Shown here one piece after another: positions 7,719 through 15,600 of a DNA stretch of 43,266 nt. A model generated the notes under the pieces. That model searched no databases, had not been told where the DNA came from, and worked only from the letters and a program-made list of their open reading frames with translations. The stretch is from contig CALAIL010000033.1 in the NCBI GenBank assembly GCA_937923255.1, forward strand, positions 1-43,266, in the 5' to 3' direction. The first letter of the stretch is position 1, and each line of letters starts with the position of its first letter. Position numbers and translations under genes: made by a program. The stretch is from an uncultured Propionivibrio sp. (GTDB taxonomy: Bacteria; Pseudomonadota; Gammaproteobacteria; Burkholderiales; Rhodocyclaceae).

Positions 7719-8594
7719 ATGATGCTTCTTAGCAAAGTCTTTGGCTGGCTCAGGCGCCGCACCCCCGCGCCGTTGCCGGACGCGCTATGGCAGGAAAGCA
7801 TCGCCGAACTCCCTTTCCTGAGACGGCTTGACCACGAGGAAAAACAGCGCCTGCGAATATTGACCGAAGCGTTTCTTGCTGAAAAAACGTTCTCCGGTGC
7901 GGGCGGACTGGCGCTGACTGACGCTATGTGCGTTTCGATCGCCGCGCAGGGGTGTCTGCCGATCCTCAACCTGGGACTTGACTATTACCGCGGCTGGGTC
8001 GGCATCATCGTTTACCCTGACGAATTCGTCATTCCGCGCGTCGTTGAGGATGAATCCGGCATCGTCCATGAATACGATGAAGTCGCATCGGGCGAAGCGT
8101 GGGCAGACGGGCCGCTGCTGGTTTCATGGCGCGACGTGCAGATGGCCGGCGACGGCTACAACGTCATCATCCATGAGTTTGTACACAAGCTGGATATGCT
8201 CGACGGCGTGATCGACGGGATTCCGCCGTTGCCGTCCAGTGCATCGAAACTCCTTGACCCATCGAACAAACCAGCCGCACCAAATATCGTGCGCCGAGAA
8301 TGGCGTCAAATCCTGACCGCCGCTTACGAGGATTTTTGTGCATTGGCCGACGAAGCCGAGGCACGCGGCGAAGAAACGCTGTTCGACCCATACGCCGCAG
8401 AACATCCGGGGGAATTTTTCGCCGTCATGAGCGAAACCTTCTTTGAAACGCCGGAAATTCTGTACGCAGAATATCCGGCGCTATACGGCGCTTTTGCCCG
8501 CTTTTACCGGCAAAACCCGCACGCCAGCCAACTTGCGGCGCTCACAGAACCTTGCCCGGATTCATCAAGCCGAGCGGATCGAACGTCCGCTTGA
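7719..8594 (+). CDS. mtfA: MtfA-like zinc peptidase
   Basis: A protein of the MtfA (Mlc titration factor A, formerly YeeI) family, 291 residues. In enterobacteria MtfA binds the glucose-PTS repressor Mlc and is a zinc aminopeptidase. The metal site is visible as HEFVHKLD at about residue 150, an HExxH variant with Phe-Val after the Glu, followed by GEFFAVMSETFFE in the C-terminal third, which supplies the third ligand in this family. ATG 7719 is chosen over an in-frame TTG at 7713. Its last 53 bases overlap the end of the convergent FAD oxidase gene. No Mlc or PTS gene is in the window. Confidence 0.88.
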   Translation: MMLLSKVFGWLRRRTPAPLPDALWQESIAELPFLRRLDHEEKQRLRILTEAFLAEKTFSGAGGLALTDAMCVSIAAQGCLPILNLGLDYYRGWVGIIVYPDEFVIPRVVEDESGIVHEYDEVASGEAWADGPLLVSWRDVQMAGDGYNVIIHEFVHKLDMLDGVIDGIPPLPSSASKLLDPSNKPAAPNIVRREWRQILTAAYEDFCALADEAEARGEETLFDPYAAEHPGEFFAVMSETFFETPEILYAEYPALYGAFARFYRQNPHASQLAALTEPCPDSSSRADRTSA

Positions 8595-9975
8595 TCGCCC
8601 GCATCATCTCCATTTCCACCGCGCTCTTGTAATGCGCCAGCTCGCCGCGTTTAAGCTGGCCGATGCCATGTTCGGCGCTGATACTGCCGCCCAGCGCATC
8701 GACGATATCGTGCACGATGCGGTTAACATCCGGCTGGGCGGCCATAAATTCGGCGTTCTCAGCCGCTTCCGGCTTGGACTGGTTGTAATGCAGGTTGCCG
8801 TCGCCAACATGGCCGAAAGCAACGATGCGGATGCCCGGATACGCGGCTTGCAGGGCGGCGCCGGCACGCTCGACGAATTCGCCGATCCGCGATACGGGCA
8901 CGGAAACATCGTGCTTGATGCTGAATCCTTCGATCTTCTGCGCCTCGCTGAGCCGTTCGCGCAGGTCCCACAATCGCGCCGCCTGTTCGCCGCTTTGCGC
9001 CAGTACGGCGTCGTCGATCCAGCCCTTTTCCAGCGCTGCGGCCAGAAACGCCTCGCATGCCACGCGCAGATCGGCCTCTTCGCCCGTACCCGACAGTTCA
9101 ATGAGCAGGTGCCAGGGCGTACGCGAAGCGTGCGGATCATCCGGACTAGCCGCCAGAGGCGGCTGCGCGCCCGGAATATGCTTGAGCACCAGGCCGAGCG
9201 AAATGTCAGAAATCAGCTCGCACGCGGTTAGCGCCGCGCCGAAACGCGCCTGCAATTCGCCAAGCAGACGCACGGCAGCAGCCGGTGAGTCGATGGACAG
9301 CCAGGCGGTTGCCACGGCGCCCGGCAGCGGGAACAGTTTGATGACGGCGGCGGTAATAATGCCCAGCGTGCCTTCCGCGCCGATGAACAACTGCTTGAGG
9401 TCGTAACCCGTATTGTCCTTGCGCAGGCCGCGCAGACCATGCCAGATTTCGCCGGAAGGCAGCACGACTTCCAACCCGAGCGCCAGTTCGCGCGCATTGC
9501 CGTAACGCAGCACCTGCACGCCGCCGGCATTGGTCGACAGATTGCCGCCAATCTGGCAACTGCCTTCGGCGGCAAGCGATAGCGGAAACAGGCGTCCAGC
9601 CGCCCGCGCCGCCGCCTGAATCGTTTGCAGCACGCAACCCGCTTCGACCGTCATCGTGTTGTTTGCGGCATCAACCTCCCGAATCCGGTTCATGCGCGAG
9701 AGGCTGACGATCACCGCTGTGCCGCTCGTATCCGGCACGCTGGCGCCGCAATGGCTGGTATTGCCGCCCTGCGGCACGATGGGGACGCCCACCGCCAGGC
9801 ACACACGCACGATAGCGGCGACCTCCTCAGCATTGCCCGGACGCACGATGCAGCGCGCCGCACCATGATAGCGTCCGCGCCAGTCGACAAGATAGGGCGC
9901 CATCGCCGCCGCGTCGGTCAGGACGTTTTCCGCACCGACGATGGCGCTCAGTCGTTCAATCAGTGTTGCGGTCAT
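8542..9975 (-). CDS. FAD-linked oxidase of the GlcD / D-2-hydroxyacid dehydrogenase type
   Basis: A 477-residue flavoprotein that should oxidise a D-2-hydroxyacid such as glycolate, D-lactate or D-2-hydroxyglutarate and pass electrons to a carrier. The N-terminal FAD-binding type 4 domain (about residues 35-215) has VRPGNAEEVAAIVR, PQGGNTSHCG and EGSCQIGGNLSTNAGG. The C-terminal FAD-oxidase domain has FGHVGDGNLHYN (metal and substrate site), EHGIGQLK and the ending DPLGLMNPGKVL. The exact substrate cannot be set. It starts 30 bp after rimO on the same strand, so they may share a transcript, and it is convergent with mtfA. Confidence 0.9.
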   Translation of the reverse strand: MTATLIERLSAIVGAENVLTDAAAMAPYLVDWRGRYHGAARCIVRPGNAEEVAAIVRVCLAVGVPIVPQGGNTSHCGASVPDTSGTAVIVSLSRMNRIREVDAANNTMTVEAGCVLQTIQAAARAAGRLFPLSLAAEGSCQIGGNLSTNAGGVQVLRYGNARELALGLEVVLPSGEIWHGLRGLRKDNTGYDLKQLFIGAEGTLGIITAAVIKLFPLPGAVATAWLSIDSPAAAVRLLGELQARFGAALTACELISDISLGLVLKHIPGAQPPLAASPDDPHASRTPWHLLIELSGTGEEADLRVACEAFLAAALEKGWIDDAVLAQSGEQAARLWDLRERLSEAQKIEGFSIKHDVSVPVSRIGEFVERAGAALQAAYPGIRIVAFGHVGDGNLHYNQSKPEAAENAEFMAAQPDVNRIVHDIVDALGGSISAEHGIGQLKRGELAHYKSAVEMEMMRAIKRTFDPLGLMNPGKVL

Positions 9976-10005
9976 AGGCGCTGCATCCTCATTTTCTTTC
10001 CATGT

Positions 10006-11373
10006 TTACCGCGCTGCCCGTATCTCGGCGTACAGATCGTGTTCGCCGGCATCGACCACCTGCACGTCGAGGAAATCGCCCGGTGCAGCATCATAAAAGC
10101 CATTGACGAACACCTGCCCGTCAATTTCCGGCGCATCTGCCGCAGAACGTGCGACGAGGCCATCTTCATCAACCTCGTCGACGATAACCCGGATGTGCTG
10201 CCCGATCTTGGCCGCCAAACGCTCAGCCGAAATATCCGCCTGCACGTCCATCAGACGGCGGCGACGTTCCTCACGGACGGCATCCGGCAGCACGCCCGGC
10301 AACGCGTTGGCCGCCGCCCCGGCAACCGGCGAATAGGCGAAACAGCCGACACGGTCGAGCCGGGCTTCCTCCAGAAAGGCCAAAAGTTCCTCAAATTCCG
10401 CATCCGTCTCGCCGGGGAATCCCGTAATGAAAGTGCTGCGGATCGTCAGATCCGGACAGACAGCGCGCCAGGCACGGATACGCGCCAGCGTGTTTTCGCT
10501 GCTTGCCGGACGCTTCATTGCCTTGAGGATACGCGGGCTGGCGTGCTGAAACGGCACATCGAGATACGGCAGGATTTTGCCCTCCGCCATCAGCGGGATC
10601 AGCTCATCGATCGCCGGATACGGATAGACGTAATGCAGGCGCACCCAGACGCCGAATTCGGCCAGCGCCATACATAACTCTTTCAGGCGCGTCTTGAGCG
10701 GCCGCCCGCCGAAAAAACCAGTGCGATATTTCAGATCGACGCCATATGCGCCCGTATCCTGCGAGATGACCAGCAGCTCACGCACGCCCGCAGCAGCCAG
10801 GCGTTCGGCCTCGCGCAGCACGTCGCCGATCGGGCGGCTGACCAGCGGCCCGCGCAGCGAAGGAATAATGCAAAAGGTGCACTGATGGTTGCAGCCTTCG
10901 GAAATCTTCAGATAGGCATAGTGCTGCGGCGTCAGCCGGATGCCCTGCGGCGGCACCAGACTGGCAAACGGGTCGTGCGGCTGCGGCAAATGCGTGCGGA
11001 TATGCCGCATGACCTCGTCGGCCGCATGCGGCCCGGTAATCGCCAGTACGCTGGGATGTAGATCACGGATCAGTTCTTCGCGCGCGCCCAGGCAGCCGGT
11101 CACGATTACCTTGCCATTTTCGGACAGCGCTTCGCCGATCGCATCCAGCGATTCTTCAACGGCCGCATCGATGAAACCGCAGGTATTCACCACCACCAGA
11201 TCGGCGCCTTCGTAGGATCCGGAGATATCGTATCCTTCGGCGCGCAAGCGGGTCAGAATCTGCTCCGAATCGACTAGCGCCTTGGGACAACCGAGACTGA
11301 TAAAGCCGACATTCGGGACTTTTCTTCCGTCATTGACAGTGTTGAGCATTGTTCTACCCATTTTTACCCGCAT
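10006..11373 (-). CDS. rimO: Ribosomal protein S12 methylthiotransferase RimO
   Basis: A radical SAM enzyme that methylthiolates the conserved aspartate of ribosomal protein S12. The order is an N-terminal UPF0004 domain with cluster cysteines in [17 protein letters not shown] and TGCLG; a central radical SAM domain with [15 protein letters not shown] (CxxxCxxC); and a C-terminal TRAM domain ([31 protein letters not shown]). SLGCPK and [11 protein letters not shown] favour RimO over MiaB. Total length is 455 residues; alternative ATG codons lie at 11361 and 11349, and none has a strong ribosome binding site. Confidence 0.96.
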   Translation of the reverse strand: MRVKMGRTMLNTVNDGRKVPNVGFISLGCPKALVDSEQILTRLRAEGYDISGSYEGADLVVVNTCGFIDAAVEESLDAIGEALSENGKVIVTGCLGAREELIRDLHPSVLAITGPHAADEVMRHIRTHLPQPHDPFASLVPPQGIRLTPQHYAYLKISEGCNHQCTFCIIPSLRGPLVSRPIGDVLREAERLAAAGVRELLVISQDTGAYGVDLKYRTGFFGGRPLKTRLKELCMALAEFGVWVRLHYVYPYPAIDELIPLMAEGKILPYLDVPFQHASPRILKAMKRPASSENTLARIRAWRAVCPDLTIRSTFITGFPGETDAEFEELLAFLEEARLDRVGCFAYSPVAGAAANALPGVLPDAVREERRRRLMDVQADISAERLAAKIGQHIRVIVDEVDEDGLVARSAADAPEIDGQVFVNGFYDAAPGDFLDVQVVDAGEHDLYAEIRAAR

Positions 11374-11519
11374 TCATCCGGACGCATTCCGGCGCACGGC
11401 AAGCGACCATAGCGAAAAATGATGAATATCACCGGGATATGACCGGCAACCGCCGGAATGCCTAAAAACACCACAAAAGCGCCTGAGACAACCCGGAAGC
11501 GGTTCCCGGAAAAGAAAGT

Positions 11520-11614
11520 GGCGAGCCTGACCCCGGCACTCGCAGTTCATGGCTGTGGCTGCTTCCTTCCGGACCTGACCAGGTTCACCACTCTGCGATG
11601 CGGGGGGACCCGCC
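11520..11614 (-). ncRNA. ffs: Signal recognition particle RNA (4.5S, small bacterial type)
   Basis: On the minus strand the stretch contains GGTCAGGTCCGGAAGGAAGC followed by AGCC, the universally conserved SRP RNA apical loop that binds Ffh. The ends GGCGGGTCCCCC and GGGGTCAGGCTCGCC pair to close a single hairpin of about 95 nt, the size of the 4.5S RNA of Gram-negative bacteria. With Ffh and FtsY it targets membrane proteins. The ends are estimated from the pairing. Confidence 0.93.
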
Positions 11615-11744
11615 GAGGCGAATACTATCACAGCCCAATCCCCCATCAGCGGGCATTGGCGCATTTTCCGTCGCGTTCATGAAAAGCGTCAGATCACCCC
11701 ATCGACGAAGCCAGCCGCACGGCACACACAACCAAGATAAGCAA

Positions 11745-11772
11745 AAAAAGCCGAACCGGCCGGTTCGGCTTT
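11745..11772 (-). terminator. Intrinsic terminator
   Basis: AGCCGAACCGG pairs with CCGGTTCGGCT with almost no loop. On the minus strand the stem is followed by a run of T (CTTTTTTTGC), which fits termination of the small exported-protein gene at 11905-12213. It also protects ffs, just downstream, from readthrough. Confidence 0.75.
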
Positions 11773-11904
11773 CATTCATGCCACAGTACCTGGATTGTTG
11801 GATAGCGCAGCAGACTGCTGCCCGAAAACGCAATTTATACGAATCGCATGCAGCTCCTGGGGCTATGCGGAGCGTATGCGGTGTAGGGCGTCTCCCCTGC
11901 CCGC

Positions 11905-12213
11905 TTACCGTTTTTTATTACGCGCTTTTTTACCGCCGTCATCATCACTCTCCGCTTGGGCAGTATGCGCTTCAGCATCCTTCATGCCCTGGAGGGATGA
12001 TTTGCAAAATTCGGCCTGCCGTCCAGCCGGCACGCCAGCCACCTGTTCCCTGACGATCTTCATCGCCGCTGCTGTATCGTTGCCATCCTTCTTCAGCGCG
12101 GCCTGCATTTCCTTGTAATACTGGGCACAAATAGCGGGCTCGGCAAACGCAGGGAGCGCAGAAAAAGTGTAACAGGCTCCGGCCACCAGGCTAACGTACA
12201 AGGTTTTCTTCAT
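11905..12213 (-). CDS. Small exported protein of unknown function
   Basis: A 102-residue product with a Sec signal peptide (MKKTLYVSLVAGACYTFSALPAFA, cut before EP). The mature part is charged, has two cysteines (ICAQYYKEMQAAL and AEFCKSSLQGMKDAE) that could form a disulfide in the periplasm, and ends in a strongly basic tail, GGKKARNKKR. The start follows CAAAGGAATGTCTCT, an acceptable ribosome binding site. I do not recognise the family. It is monocistronic and ends before a clear terminator. Confidence 0.75.
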   Translation of the reverse strand: MKKTLYVSLVAGACYTFSALPAFAEPAICAQYYKEMQAALKKDGNDTAAAMKIVREQVAGVPAGRQAEFCKSSLQGMKDAEAHTAQAESDDDGGKKARNKKR

Positions 12214-12512
12214 AGAGACATTCCTTTGTTGAATCGCCCCATCAGGAACGAGCGCAGGAATACTAGCATAATCCTTTCTATGCCCTACTTTTCTTCAGAC
12301 TATGACGCCTGTAGTATGCATACATTCCACGATCCCTACGTACGGCATCGCCCTTTTTTCTAGCGTAATTAAATTAAACCGTCTCACGTCTCCCGGTAGA
12401 GCGCGCCAACACACAGGAACAGGTATACGTTTAGCAACCTGCCGGAATACTGAGGCAAACCGCTCCAACCTTCTTGAATGAAGGGCGATTTCAGCCTATG
12501 ATTCGGCCTGCA

Positions 12513-12732
12513 TTCAGGTGCCTCGCTCCCGTGAGAGGGAGAAGGTGAAACGGGAAACCGGTGCCCATATCACGATTCAACATGTAAAGGGATTGAATGA
12601 TATGGGCAGACAAGCCGGTGCAGCCCCCCGCTGCTGTAAGCCAGACGAAGCCGACAAGAAGCCACTGTACGAAGAAAAGCGTATGGGAAGGCGTTGGTAG
12701 AGGAAGAAGGCGAGCCAGAAGACCGGCCTGAA
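12513..12732 (+). promoter_or_regulatory. Cobalamin riboswitch
   Basis: The element closes with P1 arms TTCAGG (12513-12518) and CCTGAA (12727-12732). Inside, in order, are GGGAAACCGGTGC, GCCGGTGCAGCCCCCCGCTG with CTGTAA, GCCACTGT, GGGAAGGC and the B12 box AGCCAGAAGACC, which match the conserved core of AdoCbl-type riboswitches. Between the GGTGC and GCCGGTG blocks sits a hairpin insertion (CCCATATCA...TGATATGGG). It should repress downstream expression when cobalamin is plentiful. The next gene on this strand, a TonB-dependent receptor, starts about 770 nt further on, an unusually long distance. Confidence 0.93.
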
Positions 12733-12836
12733 GCAGGCGCAGTGCCAATCCTCGGGGTGAGGGGAAAGGTTCTGACGGAAAGCGCTAAAAGCTTTTGAAT
12801 TGCCATCTGTTCCGGCGTAGCGTCGGGGCGGGTTAA

Positions 12837-13059
12837 ACTGAAAAGCACGTGCATGAAGCCTCTGTTAGGGACACATCGGCTTTTCAGTACCGCCTTATCG
12901 ATTGCCCTTAACGCGTTTATCGATCCTCCTGATCGATAAAACCTCGAAGAAACCGGGGCATCGACGGACACACAAGCGTCGGCAAGCGCACGAGCGCCTT
13001 TCCGAATCCGATTCCCAACGCCACATCCCGAAAAAACGCTGCCCGCACCTCTTGCGATC
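12837..13059 (+). repeat. Leader repeat, left copy (inverted relative to 43033-43266)
   Basis: This 223-bp non-coding segment lies between the cobalamin riboswitch and the first TonB receptor. It aligns end to end with the reverse complement of 43033-43266, with long identical blocks such as TTTTCAGTACCGCCTT, GATTGCCCTTAAC, TTTCCGAATCCGATTCCCA and GAAAAAACGCTGCCCGCACC. There is an 11-nt length difference near 12944, so coding in a shared frame is excluded. It includes the palindrome at 12916-12940. Each copy lies upstream of a TonB receptor in the same orientation, so a regulatory leader is likely. The rest of the leader (13060-13502) holds nothing I recognise beyond a weak stem at 13310-13333. 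Confidence 0.85.
12916..12940. promoter_or_regulatory. Palindrome TTTATCGATC-CTCCT-GATCGATAAA
   Basis: A perfect 10-bp inverted repeat with a five-base loop inside the leader repeat. The inverted copy at 43163-43185 keeps nine base pairs and the same loop. In the receptor-sense RNA the loop CUCCU is complementary to a Shine-Dalgarno sequence. No T tract follows, so it is not an intrinsic terminator. It could be an RNA regulatory hairpin or an operator. Confidence 0.5.
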
Positions 13060-13502
13060 AATATGCAGGCAGTGCGGCAAGTGATTTGGCAGAGAGCGTG
13101 TCTATGCCGGGAATGCTGAAACGCGCGGAAAGCAAAAAATATAACCATATCCGCAGCAGCATAATGGCAAAGCCTTTGTTTTCGATAAGACAACATATCG
13201 ATAAACGCTTTGTCTTGCTGAAGCGCCTATCTCCCATCGTCGGGAAGGCTTTTTCCGATATGCGGATAGACGCTGGTTTCGAACGCATTCTCTGCTCAAA
13301 GCCACTATCTGCCAAATCGCCTTCTGTTTGGCATTGCCCGTTCATTACGGACGAGCAACCTCTTTGATCAATGTCGCCAAGGCCTGTCGCGCTTTCACTG
13401 GACATGACCGCCAGGCAGGCCACGGCGGCGCCTTTTGTGTCGGGAAATCAGCCTTGACTGGCAATTCACGACATATTTTTTACTCAGTGGAGAAGTCAAT
13501 AA

Positions 13503-15512
13503 ATGAAAAACAGCAAGCCGCTATTAGTTTTATGTACGTTAGCCGTTCCAGTGACTGTCATGGCAGAAGACGTTGCGCTGGGCACAATGGTCGTCACCGC
13601 CCGCCGCGCCGAGGCGAAAATCGAGGAGACGCCGCAGCGCATCGAAATCATCGGTACAAAGCAGATCGAGAGCACACCGAGCCTTGATCTGACCGATACG
13701 CTCAAGAAAAACAGCAGCATCGATGTCATCCAGTATCCCGGCAACCTCTCCGGCATTGGCATTCGCGGTTTTCGCCCCGAGTTTTCCGGCATCAACAAAC
13801 ATTCGCTGTTGCTGATCGACGGCCGGCCGGCGATGGGCACCAACCTGTCGCTGATCAACATGGACCGGGTCGAGCGCATCGAAGTGCTCAAGGGGCCTGC
13901 TTCCGCACTCTACGGCTCACAGGCGATGGGCGGCGTCGTCAACGTGATTACGCGCGAAAGCAAAGGCCCGCTGAACGGTTTTGGCCAGATCGCCTACGGC
14001 AGCTATGACACCAAGCAGCTCAAGGGCGCCATTGGCGGCGCGCTCAACGAATTCTTTGATTTCGACTATTCCGGGTCTTATCTCGACCGTGGCGACGATT
14101 TCAAAGCCGGTGGCGGCGTGCTGCGCCCGAGCACCAGTTACGGGCAACAGTATCACGCGCTGCGACTCGGCCTGAATCTCAATAAAGACTGGCGCGCCAA
14201 TCTGAAAACCGACATTTACATTGGCCGCGACATCGCCACGCCCGGCGACATCGCCTACGGTACCAACAATCAGAGCAACAAGGATATGGACCGCAACGGC
14301 ACCGACCTGTCCGTAACCGGCAAGATGGGCAATCACCGCCTGCTGGCGCGCGCCTTCATGGGGCAGGAAGCGTACACGCTCTACAACAAAACTTCGCGTT
14401 CGGCGGCTGACCGCCCTTACCTGCCATTCCGCAGTTTCGAATCCGACATTCAATGGACGGGCGCGCAGTTACAGGACACCTGGAACTGGAGCGAATCGGC
14501 GAGCCTGGTTTTCGGCGTCGATCATGAAAAGGCCAAGGTCGAATCGCGTAGCTGGGCCGCCAACGGCAAACGCAAGGGGCCGTATTCCGCCGACCATGAG
14601 CAGCGCACAATTGGTATCTATGCCGAGAACACCTGGTACCTAAATGACAACAACAGCACCGTTTATGTCGGCGTGCGGCACGACAAGATTCGCACCAAAT
14701 CGCTCGACACGCCGTTCAAGACCGGCTTCACGCCATCGACGGCAGAGTTCGGCAACACCAGTCCCAGCGCCGGCTTCAAGCATCTGCTCGGCCATGGCTT
14801 TCGCGTGCACGGAACGGTCGGCAAGGGCTTCGTCGCGCCGAGCGCATCGAACGTCAGCGGTTATACCGTTTCGACGCAGGGAAGAAGCATTCAAATTACG
14901 CGCGGCAACCCGGATCTCAAGCCAGAAAGCAGCCTGACCTACGACATCGGTCTCGAATGGAGCAACCCAACGTTCTACGCCGATCTGACGATGTTCCACA
15001 CCAAAGTGACCGACAAGATCAGTAATCGGATTACGACGATCAACAGATCGCCGCTCACCAACCTCTCGACCTATTACAACGCCAACGAAGCACGCATGCA
15101 CGGGCTGGAATGGACAGGGCGTTGGGATGTTAACAAAATCATCCGTCTCTCTCTTTCCGGCACGCACTATTTCTCGCGCCAGGAGGAAAACAACGGCAAG
15201 TGGACCGACATCCACAATGTCCCGCGCACGACGGTGCGCGCCGCCGTCGAAGCCAACTACGGTGCGTGGGACGGCCGCCTCGGCCTGCGCCGCGTCGGCC
15301 AATGGTTCGACAACAACTGGGTTGGCAACACCGCCGAAGTCGTCCGCTTCCCCGGCTTCACAACCATGGACCTGTTTGTGCGTTACCGTTTCGACAAACA
15401 TCATTCGCTCTCGCTCAGCATTGAAAACCTGGCCGATAAATACTATGAAGAAAAAGGCGGTTATCCCCTGCCCGGCCGCAACGGCAGGCTTGCCTACCGC
15501 TATGATTTTTAG
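13503..15512 (+). CDS. TonB-dependent outer-membrane receptor, BtuB-like (1)
   Basis: A 669-residue outer-membrane receptor that should bring a corrinoid or similar large nutrient into the periplasm using TonB energy. It has a signal peptide ending in VTVMA, a TonB-box-like GTMVVTARR, and a plug domain (about residues 40-150) with GIGIRGFRPEF, DGRPAMGTNLSLINMDRVERIEVLKGPASALYGSQAMGGVVNVITR. A long barrel follows and ends in the terminal aromatic RYDF. A GGAG ribosome binding site precedes ATG 13503. It lies downstream of the cobalamin riboswitch, which supports a cobalamin or cobinamide ligand; the exact ligand is inferred. Confidence 0.9.
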   Translation: MKNSKPLLVLCTLAVPVTVMAEDVALGTMVVTARRAEAKIEETPQRIEIIGTKQIESTPSLDLTDTLKKNSSIDVIQYPGNLSGIGIRGFRPEFSGINKHSLLLIDGRPAMGTNLSLINMDRVERIEVLKGPASALYGSQAMGGVVNVITRESKGPLNGFGQIAYGSYDTKQLKGAIGGALNEFFDFDYSGSYLDRGDDFKAGGGVLRPSTSYGQQYHALRLGLNLNKDWRANLKTDIYIGRDIATPGDIAYGTNNQSNKDMDRNGTDLSVTGKMGNHRLLARAFMGQEAYTLYNKTSRSAADRPYLPFRSFESDIQWTGAQLQDTWNWSESASLVFGVDHEKAKVESRSWAANGKRKGPYSADHEQRTIGIYAENTWYLNDNNSTVYVGVRHDKIRTKSLDTPFKTGFTPSTAEFGNTSPSAGFKHLLGHGFRVHGTVGKGFVAPSASNVSGYTVSTQGRSIQITRGNPDLKPESSLTYDIGLEWSNPTFYADLTMFHTKVTDKISNRITTINRSPLTNLSTYYNANEARMHGLEWTGRWDVNKIIRLSLSGTHYFSRQEENNGKWTDIHNVPRTTVRAAVEANYGAWDGRLGLRRVGQWFDNNWVGNTAEVVRFPGFTTMDLFVRYRFDKHHSLSLSIENLADKYYEEKGGYPLPGRNGRLAYRYDF

Positions 15513-15526
15513 GTAATACAGCCGTG

Positions 15527-15556
15527 AAACGCTGGATGGGTGACCATCCAGCGTTT
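15527..15556 (+). terminator. Terminator or attenuator between two receptor genes
   Basis: A 13-bp perfect stem, AAACGCTGGATGG and CCATCCAGCGTTT, with the loop GTGA lies 15 bp after the first receptor's stop codon. It is followed by TCAATGTTTTCAATTC, a moderately T-rich tail. It would reduce or stop transcription into the second receptor gene, or protect the upstream mRNA end. Confidence 0.7.
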
Positions 15557-15600
15557 TCAATGTTTTCAATTCATCGGGGAAAAGATAAGAGAGGATCAAA

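Noticed and set aside
9625..10677. Long plus-strand frame across the FAD oxidase and rimO genes.
   Set aside because: It spans two well-supported genes on the opposite strand and has no domain signature.
12570..13196. A 208-codon minus-strand frame sharing the ARGAGSVFSGCG peptide with a frame at 42899-43237.
   Set aside because: The shared peptide comes from the inverted leader repeat. An 11-nt indel between the copies breaks the frame, and the frame also runs antisense through the cobalamin riboswitch.
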